64,000 nucleotides of DNA from Actinomycetospora termitidis (GTDB lineage: Bacteria > Actinomycetota > Actinomycetes > Mycobacteriales > Pseudonocardiaceae): the NCBI RefSeq assembly GCF_030286555.1, contig NZ_JASVWF010000007.1, forward strand, positions 248,001 through 312,000. Direction: 5' to 3'. Below the pieces are notes generated by a model, which was not told where the DNA came from, ran no database searches, and worked only from the letters and a program-made list of their open reading frames with translations. How positions within the stretch are numbered: position 1 is the stretch's first letter; every line of letters starts with the position of its first letter. The position numbers were made by a program, and so were the translations under genes. Below, one piece after another: positions 41,939-50,431 of this stretch.

Positions 41939-43134
41939 GACGGGATCCCGACGGTCGGAGGAGCGAGGGGCAGGGGCTCGACGGCGGGCAGGGCGGGCAC
42001 AGCGGGCGCAGCGGACACGACGGCGCGGGGCAGCACCGAGCCCAGCGCGGCGGCCACCCGGTCCGCGGTGCCGTCCCACCCGTGGTGGGCGAGCCAGGCG
42101 GGGGCGCCGGTGCGGTCGGGCGGGTCGTCGAGGGTCGTGCGGATCGCGTGCGCGAGGGCGGTGACGTCGTCGGCGCAGACGACCCCGCCCGGGGCGTCGG
42201 CGACGAGGTGGCGGGCGAGGTTGTCGGGGGCGGCGGTCGTGATCACGGGGAGCCCACAGGCCACGGCCTCGAGGGCGACGATGCCGAAGCCCTCCCGCGC
42301 CGACGGCAGGACGAAGACCCGGGCTGCGGCGACCAGGCGGTAGAGCTCGGCCGGGTCGTCGACATCCGTGTGGACGGTGACGTCGAGACCCTGCTCGGCC
42401 GCCCTCGCCGTCAGGAACCCCTCCTGCGGGCCGCGGCCGATCACGCGGGCGGAGACCCCGCCACCGAGGGCGTCGAGGAGCATGTCCACGCGCTTGTGGG
42501 GGAGGAGCCGGCCGACGGTGACGACGTCCACCGTCGGGACGTCGTCCGTCCCGGCCAGGGCCGCGTCGACGGACGCGAGGTCGACGCCGTTCGGGGCGAC
42601 GACGACCGGGACGCGCACCACCTCCCCGATCCGCAGCGCGGTCTCGGCGGACGCGGCCACGACGAGGTCGGGCAGGCGCATCGTGAACCGCTCGAACGCC
42701 CAGGCGAGGGTGCCGGCGGGGCCGAGGTAGTCGCGCCAGTAGTCGCGGGACCACACCTCGTGCCACGTCACGACCAGCGGCCGGCGGCGCACCTTCGCGA
42801 CCAGCGCCAGCACCGGGAGGTGCAGGTAGGGCATGTGGTCGGCCTCGAGCACATCGAACCGGGCGACCAGCAGGCGCAGGCACCCGAGCGCGAAGGCCAC
42901 CGCCTGCCGAATGGACCGCCGGCCCCCGACGTACATCGCGTGGGGGCGGCAGACGCCGTGGTGGGTGACTCCCTCGTGGCGCCACGTGCCGGCTCCCCAC
43001 CAGCGCATCGTGTGGACGTGCACGTCGAACCGGTCGGTGAGCCGCCGGGTCAGCTCGGCGGTGCGCTGCTCCTTGCCGCCGGCGTGGAAGGGCGCGATCG
43101 CGTCGGTGACGGTCGCGAGCACCGGGCGGGTCAT
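41935..43134 (-). CDS. GT4 family glycosyltransferase
   Basis: 399 residues with a GT-B fold. The N-terminal domain contains FHAGGKEQRTAELTRRL, the acceptor-side GG motif. The C-terminal nucleotide-sugar domain has VVTVGRLLPHKRVDMLLDAL and LPSAREGFGIVALEAVACGLPVITT, the canonical EX7E motif. It ends in a Pro/Ala-rich tail. Retaining transfer of a hexose such as mannose is typical. The ATG at 43134 overlaps the stop of the small anchored protein gene before it. Confidence 0.9.
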   Translation of the reverse strand: MTRPVLATVTDAIAPFHAGGKEQRTAELTRRLTDRFDVHVHTMRWWGAGTWRHEGVTHHGVCRPHAMYVGGRRSIRQAVAFALGCLRLLVARFDVLEADHMPYLHLPVLALVAKVRRRPLVVTWHEVWSRDYWRDYLGPAGTLAWAFERFTMRLPDLVVAASAETALRIGEVVRVPVVVAPNGVDLASVDAALAGTDDVPTVDVVTVGRLLPHKRVDMLLDALGGGVSARVIGRGPQEGFLTARAAEQGLDVTVHTDVDDPAELYRLVAAARVFVLPSAREGFGIVALEAVACGLPVITTAAPDNLARHLVADAPGGVVCADDVTALAHAIRTTLDDPPDRTGAPAWLAHHGWDGTADRVAAALGSVLPRAVVSAAPAVPALPAVEPLPLAPPTVGIPS

Positions 43135-43613
43135 CGCGGGGCCACGCAGGCGACGTGGCGGGTGACCGGCTGCGCGACCCCGGCGACTGCGATCGTCAGC
43201 AGGATCCGGGGCTCGGAGCAGGTGACGGTCACCGGGACGGTGCGCGGGCGGCGGGCGCCGGGCGCGACGTCGGTGGTGCCGGTCGCGAGCGTCCGCGGGC
43301 CGGCGCTCGTCGTCTCGCCGATGCTCCAGCGGTACGACGCCGGGTCGGCGCCACCGTTGCCGAGGGTGAAGGTCACGGGCACGACGACGCTCGACCCGAG
43401 CGCCAGCACCGCGGGCAGCGGGGTCGCCGGGTCGGCGAAGACCTCGGTGAACGACTGCGGCGGCGGGGTGAGCCCGAGCCACGTCGTGAGCCGGGCCCCC
43501 GGCGCGCTCTGCACGATGGCGAGCACCAGCAGCAGCCCGGCCAGGGCCGTGCTGACGATCCACACCCGACGTCGTCCCAGCCGCCCACCGGCGACCGCCC
43601 CGTGCACCGCCAC
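43131..43613 (-). CDS. Membrane-anchored extracellular protein, unknown (DUF1616-like)
   Basis: 160 residues: a basic N terminus (GGRLGRRR), one helix (VWIVSTALAGLLLVLAIVQSA) and an extracytoplasmic beta-rich domain (SFTEVFADPATPLPAVLALGSSVVVPVTFTLGNGG) that resembles DUF1616 or Ig-like domains. GTG at 43613 is chosen because GAGGGGG lies six bases before it; a TTG at 43670 has no ribosome site. First gene of the operon, sharing four bases with the GT4 gene. It may assist the large membrane protein in glycan assembly. Confidence 0.7.
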   Translation of the reverse strand: MAVHGAVAGGRLGRRRVWIVSTALAGLLLVLAIVQSAPGARLTTWLGLTPPPQSFTEVFADPATPLPAVLALGSSVVVPVTFTLGNGGADPASYRWSIGETTSAGPRTLATGTTDVAPGARRPRTVPVTVTCSEPRILLTIAVAGVAQPVTRHVACVAPR

Positions 43614-43736
43614 GTCGTCCCCCTCGCGCTGCCTTGCTCCGTCGAGCCATTGTTCGGCCGAACGGAGCAATGCGTTACCGCGAGTGGCTGGATGTCATCG
43701 GACTGTGACGGGCGGACGCTCCCGGTACGTCGGGTG

Positions 43737-44324
43737 TCAGACGAGCGTGCGGCGCGCGGCGCGGCGCACGAACCCGACCGCGCCCACGACCGCCAGCGCG
43801 AGCTCGACCCCGCCGAGCACGAGCGCCCCGACACCGAGGCCGCTCCCGTGGTCGGACAGGCGCGGGTGCAGCGCCCCGCCGCCCTGCGCCCCGGCCACGA
43901 CGACGAGGGCCAGGGTCACCTGCATGCCGAGGGCGGCCGGGAAGGCGAGCCACGGGGTGAATCGCTCGCGTCCGAGGACGAGGTCGACCACGGGCAGGAG
44001 GGTGAGCACCGCGAAGACGACGAGCGTCAGGACGGCAGGTCCGAGGGCCAGGTCGAACGGGGTGGGGGCCGATCCGTCGCCGGTGTGCGCGATCGGCAGG
44101 AAGAGGCCGGCGATACCGAGCAGGCAGAGGACGAAGGCCGTCCACGGGCGGCTCGTCGGGCCGCAGGTCACCAGCCACCAGCGCGCCCGCAGGCGCAGGC
44201 CGCGCGTCCCCGGGACGTCGAACCGCTCCCGCGGGACCCGCTCGAGCGGGGGGAGGGGGACCCGGTTCAGGCCGTGCAGGTCCTCCCACGCGGACTCGTC
44301 CCGAGCGAACTCTCCGGCCGACAT
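43737..44324 (-). CDS. Membrane protein of unknown function, four helices
   Basis: 195 residues. The first 60 are soluble (MSAGEFARDESAWEDLHGLNRVPLPPLERVPRERF), then four hydrophobic helices follow, with a basic end RRAARRTLV. The ATG at 44324 has GGGAGGG upstream; the open frame extends seven codons further without a site. I do not recognise a family. It is between the glycan operon and the SGNH hydrolase gene, on the same strand. Confidence 0.7.
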   Translation of the reverse strand: MSAGEFARDESAWEDLHGLNRVPLPPLERVPRERFDVPGTRGLRLRARWWLVTCGPTSRPWTAFVLCLLGIAGLFLPIAHTGDGSAPTPFDLALGPAVLTLVVFAVLTLLPVVDLVLGRERFTPWLAFPAALGMQVTLALVVVAGAQGGGALHPRLSDHGSGLGVGALVLGGVELALAVVGAVGFVRRAARRTLV

Positions 44325-44403
44325 GGGCCCTCCCGCCGTGCGCACTCCTGGTTGCGCATCGGCTACCCCGCGTTCACGAAGATCACGCCGAACTCACGGC
44401 TCG

Positions 44404-45165
44404 TCACAGCTGCAGGCGATCCAGGGCGGCCCCGAGCCGCTGGGCGTAGAGGGCGTGGCCGGCGTCGGTCGGGTGCACGTGGTCGGCGCCGATGAGGGGT
44501 CCGCCGTCGTAGGCGCCCGTGAACCAGTTCTCGGCCATCGGGTCGACGAAGGAGGCGCCGGCGGCGCGCGCGGAGTCGGCGAGCGCGTCGCGCGTGGCGA
44601 ACGCCTTCTGCGAGGACCCGGCGTTCCAGAACGGCCCGACGACGACGAGCCGCACCCCGGGCAGGCGGGCCTGCAGCGCGCGGTAGAGGTGTGTGGACGC
44701 GGCTCGGATCTGATCCACCGGCGTCCCCATGTCGTTGCGCGAGCCCTCGATGACGACGAGCTCCGGCCGGGCGGCGACCGCGCGCTCGAGCTGCGCCTCC
44801 TCGAAGGGCCTCGACGACCCGGCGTAGACGTAGCCCGTCCCGCCGACGGCCGTGTTGGTCACCGTCCAGTGCCGCTGCGCCGCGACGAGCTGCGTCCAGT
44901 TCGCGGCCCCCTTGCCACCGAACGGCGTGCCCTCGCTGATGCTGTCGCCGAGGACGGCGACCGACCGCGACCCGTCGGACGGGGCCGTGCTCGAGGCGGC
45001 CGGTCCCGAGGCCGCGGCCGGGGCGACACTGCGCGAGACGTCGTGGCCGGTCGTGACGATCGCGACGACGACGATCACGGCGGCCACCGCGGCGGCGAGC
45101 AGGGGCAGGCGACCGTGGCGCAGGCGACGGACGGCACGGCGGAGCCGGCGACGGGGGCGGGACAA
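44404..45165 (-). CDS. SGNH/GDSL hydrolase, membrane-anchored
   Basis: 253 residues. A highly basic N terminus is followed by one helix (LPLLAAAVAAVIVVVAIVTTG) that anchors the protein outside the membrane. The catalytic blocks are GDSISEG (Ser), the glycine of GGTGYVY, SRND (Asn) and ADHVHPTDAG (Asp-His). Such enzymes remove acetyl or acyl groups from sugars or lipids, which fits a surface-glycan setting. The TTG start at 45165 has GAGGGAG upstream at normal spacing, so I prefer it despite being a rare codon. Confidence 0.85.
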   Translation of the reverse strand: MSRPRRRLRRAVRRLRHGRLPLLAAAVAAVIVVVAIVTTGHDVSRSVAPAAASGPAASSTAPSDGSRSVAVLGDSISEGTPFGGKGAANWTQLVAAQRHWTVTNTAVGGTGYVYAGSSRPFEEAQLERAVAARPELVVIEGSRNDMGTPVDQIRAASTHLYRALQARLPGVRLVVVGPFWNAGSSQKAFATRDALADSARAAGASFVDPMAENWFTGAYDGGPLIGADHVHPTDAGHALYAQRLGAALDRLQL

Positions 45166-45349
45166 GGAGTGCTCCCTCGGGGACGACGGAACGGGCCGGG
45201 TGGCCCGTCTCGCAGGGAGGATCGCGTCGTTCGTCGCCCTCGTTACGCCGTTCGGCCTAGTGATGAGGCCGGGTGCAGCTGGGCCGGCAGGCTCAGGGTG
45301 AACGGCCGTGCGCGGGCGGTGGCGTGCTCACGAAGTGTGACGCGGTTCG

Positions 45350-45364
45350 GATGGCCTAGCCATC
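45350..45364. promoter_or_regulatory. Palindrome upstream of GDP-fucose genes
   Basis: GATGGC-CTA-GCCATC is a perfect 6-bp inverted repeat 34 bp before the fcl ATG. An operator is possible; no regulator can be named. Confidence 0.3.
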
Positions 45365-45398
45365 GGAGATCCCGCCACGCTCCGCTACCTTCTGCGGC

Positions 45399-46349
45399 AT
45401 GGACGAGCTGGATCGTTCCGCACGCGTGCTGGTGGCCGGGTCGGGTGGCCTGGTGGGGTCGGCGGTGGTGCGGGCGTTGGGGGCGGCGGGGTTCTCGGAT
45501 GTGGTGGGGGCGCGGTCGGCGCAGGTGGATCTGCGGGACGCGGCTGCGGCGCGGGAGTTCGTGACGGCGGCCCGGCCCGACGTGGTGGTGGATGCGGCCG
45601 CGCGGGTGGGTGGGATCGCGGCGAACAACGCGCGGCCGGTGGAGTTCCTGCACGACAACCTGCGGATCCAGGCGAACTTGCTGGACGCGGCGCATGCGGC
45701 GGACGTGTCGCGGGTGTTGTTTCTGGGGTCGTCGTGCATCTACCCGAAGTTCGCCGAGCAGCCGATCCGGGAGGACTCGCTGCTGACGGGGCCGTTGGAG
45801 GCCACGAACGACGCGTACGCGATCGCGAAGATCGCGGGGATCATGGGTGTGCAGTCCTATCGCCGGGAGTACGACCGGCGGTGGATCTCGGCGATGCCGA
45901 CGAACCTGTACGGGCCGGGGGACAACTTCGATCTGGAGTCCTCGCACGTGCTGCCGGCGTTGATCCGGAAGTTCCACGAGGCGCACGTCGCGGGTGATGC
46001 GACGGTGACGGTGTGGGGGACGGGGACGCCGCGGCGGGAGTTCCTGCACGTCGATGATCTGGCGGCGGCGTGTGTGCACTTGTTGGAGGCCTACGACGAT
46101 CCGGCGCCGATCAACGTCGGGACCGGTGAGGACGTGACGATCGCGGAGCTGGCGTCGCTGGTGGCGGCGACCGTGGGGTTCTCCGGGGAGATCGTGTACG
46201 ACACGTCGCGGCCGGACGGGACGCCGCGCAAGGTGCTGGACGTCTCGAAGATCGCCTCGACGGGGTGGAAGCCGCGGATCGGGCTCGCCGAGGGGCTGGC
46301 CTCGACCTATCAATGGTACCTGGAGAACTACGTGGAGGCCGGTCGATGA
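45399..46349 (+). CDS. fcl: GDP-L-fucose synthase
   Basis: 316 residues, the usual length. The NADP-binding motif is [87 protein letters not shown] (with Ser, Tyr and Lys of the SYK triad) and [27 protein letters not shown] are hallmarks of the family. It performs epimerisation and reduction of GDP-4-keto-6-deoxymannose to GDP-L-fucose. It comes directly before gmd, with which it overlaps by four bases (ATGA). Codons end much more often in G than in neighbouring genes, a hint of separate origin. Confidence 0.95.
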   Translation: MDELDRSARVLVAGSGGLVGSAVVRALGAAGFSDVVGARSAQVDLRDAAAAREFVTAARPDVVVDAAARVGGIAANNARPVEFLHDNLRIQANLLDAAHAADVSRVLFLGSSCIYPKFAEQPIREDSLLTGPLEATNDAYAIAKIAGIMGVQSYRREYDRRWISAMPTNLYGPGDNFDLESSHVLPALIRKFHEAHVAGDATVTVWGTGTPRREFLHVDDLAAACVHLLEAYDDPAPINVGTGEDVTIAELASLVAATVGFSGEIVYDTSRPDGTPRKVLDVSKIASTGWKPRIGLAEGLASTYQWYLENYVEAGR

Positions 46350-47320
46350 AGCGGGCGTTGATCACCGGGATCACCGGGCAGGACGGGTCGTACCTGACCG
46401 AGTTGCTGCTGGGCAAGGGCTACGAGGTCCACGGGATCATCCGCCGGTCGAGCACGTTCAACACCGGCCGGATCGAGCACCTGTATCAGGATCCGCACGA
46501 CCCGGAGCAGCGTCTGGTGCTGCACTACGGGGATCTGACCGACTCCAGCCGTCTGGTGACGTTGATCGAGAAGGTCCGGCCCGACGAGGTCTACCACCTG
46601 GCCGCGCAGTCCCATGTGCGGGTGTCGTTCGACGAGCCGGAGTACACCGGGAACACCACCGGGGTGGGCACCACTCGGCTGCTCGAGGCGATCCGCATGG
46701 TGGGTATCGACACCCGCTACTACCAGGCGTCGTCGTCGGAGATGTTCGGGGCGACCCCGCCGCCGCAGAACGAGGACACCCCGTTCTACCCGCGCAGCCC
46801 CTACGGGGCGGCGAAGGTCTACGGCTATTGGATGGCGCGGAACTACCGTGAGGCGCACGGGATGTTCGCGGTGAACGGGATCCTGTTCAACCACGAGTCC
46901 CCGCGGCGCGGGGAGACGTTCGTGACCCGCAAGATCGCCCGCGCCGCCGCGGCGATCGCGCAGGGCAAGGAGCAGTACGTCTACCTGGGGAACCTGGACG
47001 CGATCCGGGACTGGGGCTACGCCGCGGAGTACGTCGAGGGCATGTGGCGGATGCTGCAGGCCGAGCAGGGCGATGACTACGTGCTGGCGACCGGGACCGC
47101 GACCACGGTGCGGGAGTGGGTGCAGTACTGCTTCGACCACGTCAACCTGGACTGGGAGAAGCATGTGCGGTTCGACGAGACCTACCTGCGCCCGACCGAG
47201 GTCGACGCCCTGATCGGCGACGCCTCCAAGGCCGAGAAGATCCTGGGCTGGAAGGCGCAGACCATGCCCGACGAGCTCGCCCGGATCATGGTCGAGGCGG
47301 AGCTCACCGGTAGCCGATGA
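46346..47320 (+). CDS. gmd: GDP-mannose 4,6-dehydratase
   Basis: 324 residues. [36 protein letters not shown] is the diagnostic N terminus. [50 protein letters not shown] and [16 protein letters not shown] complete the family pattern, with the catalytic Tyr-x3-Lys in SPYGAAK. It makes GDP-4-keto-6-deoxymannose, the substrate of Fcl. The pair supplies GDP-fucose (or a GDP-6-deoxyhexose relative) for the glycans made by adjacent loci. It shares the G-ending codon style of fcl, less strongly, and overlaps the flippase gene by four bases. Confidence 0.96.
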   Translation: MKRALITGITGQDGSYLTELLLGKGYEVHGIIRRSSTFNTGRIEHLYQDPHDPEQRLVLHYGDLTDSSRLVTLIEKVRPDEVYHLAAQSHVRVSFDEPEYTGNTTGVGTTRLLEAIRMVGIDTRYYQASSSEMFGATPPPQNEDTPFYPRSPYGAAKVYGYWMARNYREAHGMFAVNGILFNHESPRRGETFVTRKIARAAAAIAQGKEQYVYLGNLDAIRDWGYAAEYVEGMWRMLQAEQGDDYVLATGTATTVREWVQYCFDHVNLDWEKHVRFDETYLRPTEVDALIGDASKAEKILGWKAQTMPDELARIMVEAELTGSR

Positions 47321-48597
47321 CCCCCCGTACGTCCGGGGGCGGCGCCCTCTCGCTGCTCCTCGGGCGGATCGGGGGAGTGGCGGGGGCGCTCGTCGTCGGG
47401 CAGCTGGTCCTCGGCGTCACCTACGTCGTCGGGGCCCGCTCCATCTCGCCCGCCACGCTGGGCCTGATCGCGACCTGCGCCGCGATCGGACAGGTCGCGG
47501 CCACCGTGGTCGACGTCGGGCTGATCAACTACCTGGTACGCGAGACCGCGGCCGAGCGGATCGACAGCGCCCGGGCGCGGGCGATCGTCGCCGGGAAGCG
47601 GCCGTGGGCCGCGGGCCTGCTGCTCGTCGTCGGGATCGTCACGAGTGCGCTGCTCGCCCCGGACCCGGCGTCCGCGATCCCGCTGGCCGTCGTCGGGGTC
47701 GTCATGTTCGAGGCGCAGAACGCCAACGGCCTGCTGCGCGCGCAGGAGCGGTTCGCGAAGGCGTCGACCGCGCAGCTCTCCGGCCGGGTCGGGGGCCTCG
47801 TCGTCGCCTTCGTGCTGGCGGTCGCGGGCATCGGCGGTCTCGCCCTCGCCGTCGCGATCCCGGCGTCGTTCCTGCTCGAGTCGGTCGTCGCCCGCGTGTT
47901 CATCGGCCCGGCCGGCGAACGCCGCCGGCCCGTGGGAGAGCTCGTCGGGCACCACCGCGAGTCGTTGGGGTTCGGCCTGGCCAACCTCGCGGCCTCCGCG
48001 CAGCAGCTCGACACCCCGTTGGTGACGGCGGGTGCGGGCGCCTTCCAGTCCGGCCTCTACGCGGCCGGCGGTCGACTGCTCGGGCCGCTGACGTTCCTCG
48101 CGAACTCACTCGGCATGGTGGCCGCACCCTGGCTCGCGCGGGCCGGCGCCGACGACGAGGCCCTCCGCGCCGAGGAACGCCGGGTGCTGCGGGTCGGCGC
48201 GGCGCTGTGCCTGGCCCCGCTCGTCGCCGCGCTGGTCGGGCCGCCGCTCATCCCGTGGCTGCTCGGCGAGGAGTACCGGAGCTCCGGGGGTGTCTTCGCG
48301 ATCCTCGCGGTCGGCGCCGCGGTCGTGACCCTGAACCAGCCCTTCGCCGTCATCGCCCAGAACCGCGGCCGGCAGCACGCCGTGGCCGTGGGGATCGCCG
48401 TGGGACTGGCGGTCGGCCTCGTCGCGACCCTCGTGCTGTCGTGGCTCGGCGGCGCGGTGTGGGCGGCCGTGGGGTACGTCGTGAGCCAGGTCGTGATCTT
48501 CGTGCTCCTCGGCCTCGCCGCCCGCCGTGCCCGCCGTGACGGCGTCGGCGGCGTCGCCCCCGTCGGGCCGGTGCCGGAGGGCCCGGAGATCAGCTGA
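47317..48597 (+). CDS. Polysaccharide flippase (Wzx-like)
   Basis: 426 residues with about 12 to 14 hydrophobic helices and a pattern similar to oligosaccharide-lipid flippases: [40 protein letters not shown], then [56 protein letters not shown]. The ATG overlaps the gmd stop, so export is coupled to GDP-fucose supply. The upstream half of the window has a second flippase, which suggests two separate surface glycans. A strong hairpin follows its stop. Confidence 0.87.
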   Translation: MTPRTSGGGALSLLLGRIGGVAGALVVGQLVLGVTYVVGARSISPATLGLIATCAAIGQVAATVVDVGLINYLVRETAAERIDSARARAIVAGKRPWAAGLLLVVGIVTSALLAPDPASAIPLAVVGVVMFEAQNANGLLRAQERFAKASTAQLSGRVGGLVVAFVLAVAGIGGLALAVAIPASFLLESVVARVFIGPAGERRRPVGELVGHHRESLGFGLANLAASAQQLDTPLVTAGAGAFQSGLYAAGGRLLGPLTFLANSLGMVAAPWLARAGADDEALRAEERRVLRVGAALCLAPLVAALVGPPLIPWLLGEEYRSSGGVFAILAVGAAVVTLNQPFAVIAQNRGRQHAVAVGIAVGLAVGLVATLVLSWLGGAVWAAVGYVVSQVVIFVLLGLAARRARRDGVGGVAPVGPVPEGPEIS

Positions 48598-48601
48598 GTT
48601 C

Positions 48602-48659
48602 CCGAGGCCGACGTGACGCAGGTCCGCGCGCGGCGGACCCTGCGTCACGTCGCACTCGG
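48602..48659. terminator. Long hairpin, bidirectional terminator between convergent genes
   Basis: Arms 48602-48627 and 48633-48659 pair almost throughout, with GACGTGACGCAGG facing CCTGCGTCACGTC. It lies in the 87-bp gap between two convergent genes, just after the flippase stop. There is no T tract, as usual in high-GC actinomycetes. Confidence 0.75.
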
Positions 48660-48684
48660 CGGGGCGTGTCAGGCGGGGCGTGTG

Positions 48685-49392
48685 TCAGGCGGACGCGCTG
48701 TCCGTGGCCGGGCTCCGCCGTCGACGCGGCTTCGTCGCCGGTGTCGCAGGGACCGCCGGCGGCTCCGGCGCGACCTCGACGACCGGGGCCGGCGGCAGGG
48801 CGGCCAGGGGACGGCCCGCGTCGAGCGGCGTGTCCCGACGGGACCCCCCGAGCGCCCAGTTCGGGTCGCGCGGGATGCGGCCCTCCCAGACGACCAGCCC
48901 CAGCAGCCCGATGTCGAGACCACTGAGCATGTCGACCGCGACGGCCAGGTCGCGGGCCCGCACCCGCTTCGTGTCCGCCACCAGCACCGCGCCCGTCGCC
49001 CCGCGTAGGGCGGCCAGCGCCCGTCCGTCGATGGACGGGCGGCGCAGGCTCACGATCTCCCCGGCGACCTCGACGCCCGTCCCGAGCACCCGACCGGTGA
49101 GCGCGTCCGGCTCGGGCGGCGGAGCGTCCGGGGTGGCCTCGACGTGCCGCAGGACATCTCCCGCGAACTCGCCCGCCACGACCATCTCGACCCCGAGGTC
49201 GCACGCCCAGGGCTCGGTCAGCTGGACGACGTGCACCCGGGCCCGGCCCCGGACCGCGCCCGCGTGCAGCCGCGTGAGCAGGGCCGGCACGTCGTCGTCC
49301 GGGCGCAGCAACGAGCGCGGCAGGTCGCGCGGGACGACACCGGCGAGCCGGCGGGCCCGCCGCGGCCACCGCGGTCCGAGGCCGCCGCTCAC
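48685..49392 (-). CDS. Unknown protein, last gene of the Pls-like operon
   Basis: 235 residues without a family I can name. The N terminus is basic (RWPRRARRLAGVVPRDLPRSLLRPDDD). The central part, GATGAVLVADTKRVRARDLAVAVDMLSGLDIGLLGLVVWEG, resembles the C-terminal strand-helix pair of CpsD/BY-kinase-like ATPases, but no Walker motif is present. It ends in a Pro/Ala-rich tail with KPRRRR. The GTG start overlaps the stop of the dioxygenase gene (GTGA), so it belongs to the same transcript. Confidence 0.6.
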   Translation of the reverse strand: MSGGLGPRWPRRARRLAGVVPRDLPRSLLRPDDDVPALLTRLHAGAVRGRARVHVVQLTEPWACDLGVEMVVAGEFAGDVLRHVEATPDAPPPEPDALTGRVLGTGVEVAGEIVSLRRPSIDGRALAALRGATGAVLVADTKRVRARDLAVAVDMLSGLDIGLLGLVVWEGRIPRDPNWALGGSRRDTPLDAGRPLAALPPAPVVEVAPEPPAVPATPATKPRRRRSPATDSASA

Positions 49393-50387
49393 GAGTGCCG
49401 CCGGAGCTCGTGGGAGTCGTCCACCACGACTGGCTCGGCCAGGGCGGCGAGCACCTCGCGCGGGCCGCTGAAGGGCTCGCGCCCGTGCGACGTGGACAGG
49501 TTGTCGACGAGCAGCAGGTCCCCGCCCTCCCAGGGCAGCCGGCGCGTGTGCCGCGCGTAGACCTCGTTGATCGTCGCGACGTCCTCCTCGGCGACCGGGG
49601 TGCCGTCGGCGTGGCGGGTGGTGAAGGGCCGGGCGTCGTACTCGTCCAGGAAGAACTCACGGACGTCCTCGTCGAGGATCCACTCGCTGAGGAACGCGAT
49701 CTGGTTGACCCACCCGCGACGGCCCGTGACGGGATGGGTGACGACCGCCGGACGGAGCTGGCTCGTCGTCAGCCCACCGCCGGACTGCCACGCGAACTCG
49801 ATGCCCTGGGCGGTGCAGTACGCCTCCACCGCGGCGCGGTCCGCGGTGCCGAAGGCGTCCGCCCAGGAGGCCCCGACCTCGTCGGTGTAGCTGCGCTCCA
49901 GGCGCCAGCCCTCGCGCTCGAACCGGTCGACGAGTGCGGCCGGCAGGTCGGCGAGCACGTCCGCGGCGGACGCGACCGGGGTCGCGCCGCCGTCGGCGGG
50001 GGCCACGGTGCAGGCGAACATCATCAGTCCGGGCGGGGTGCGCAGGTAGCTCAGCTCGTGGTGCTGGCACATCTGCTCGTGGGCCGGCCACGGGGTCGCG
50101 GTGTACACCCCGTCCACCGCGCTGCGCGGGGCGAACGCCTCGACCTCGGTCATCAGCTCACCGCCCGCGAGGGCCCGCGCGACCGGGGCGAACCCGGCCG
50201 CGTCGGCGATTCCCAGGCCGCGGACGACGACGGCGCCGTGCTCGGTGACCGTCGCGCGCAGGGCCTCGCGGTGGGTGAAGGCCCAGTCCGCGGGATCGTC
50301 GGGCTCCTCGACGGCGAGGACGGCGGGCGCGTCGTCGGCGAGCCGGACCTCGAGCGGCGCGCTCGGTCGGGTGGGGGCGGAGGGCAT
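49389..50387 (-). CDS. TauD/TfdA-family Fe(II)/2-oxoglutarate dioxygenase, SyrP-like
   Basis: 332 residues. AHEQMCQHHELSYLRTPPGLMMFACTVAP has the HxE-type half of the iron-binding triad, and NLSTSHGREPFSGPREVLAAL has the distal His and the 2-oxoglutarate-binding Arg. SyrP-like enzymes hydroxylate an amino acid while it is held on a carrier domain, which fits the neighbouring carrier-containing proteins. TGGAG precedes the ATG at 50387. It is 44 bp downstream of the half-C-T-TE gene in the same operon. Substrate not known. Confidence 0.87.
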   Translation of the reverse strand: MPSAPTRPSAPLEVRLADDAPAVLAVEEPDDPADWAFTHREALRATVTEHGAVVVRGLGIADAAGFAPVARALAGGELMTEVEAFAPRSAVDGVYTATPWPAHEQMCQHHELSYLRTPPGLMMFACTVAPADGGATPVASAADVLADLPAALVDRFEREGWRLERSYTDEVGASWADAFGTADRAAVEAYCTAQGIEFAWQSGGGLTTSQLRPAVVTHPVTGRRGWVNQIAFLSEWILDEDVREFFLDEYDARPFTTRHADGTPVAEEDVATINEVYARHTRRLPWEGGDLLLVDNLSTSHGREPFSGPREVLAALAEPVVVDDSHELRRHS

Positions 50388-50431
50388 CGTCGTTCTCCAG
50401 GTCGTGCGGGCGGGGGACTCGGGGGCGGGCG

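Noticed and set aside
43201-43225. Additional copy of the GTCAGCA element near 43196
   Set aside because: GTCAGCA is present but is followed by unrelated sequence without the TGCTGAC arm.
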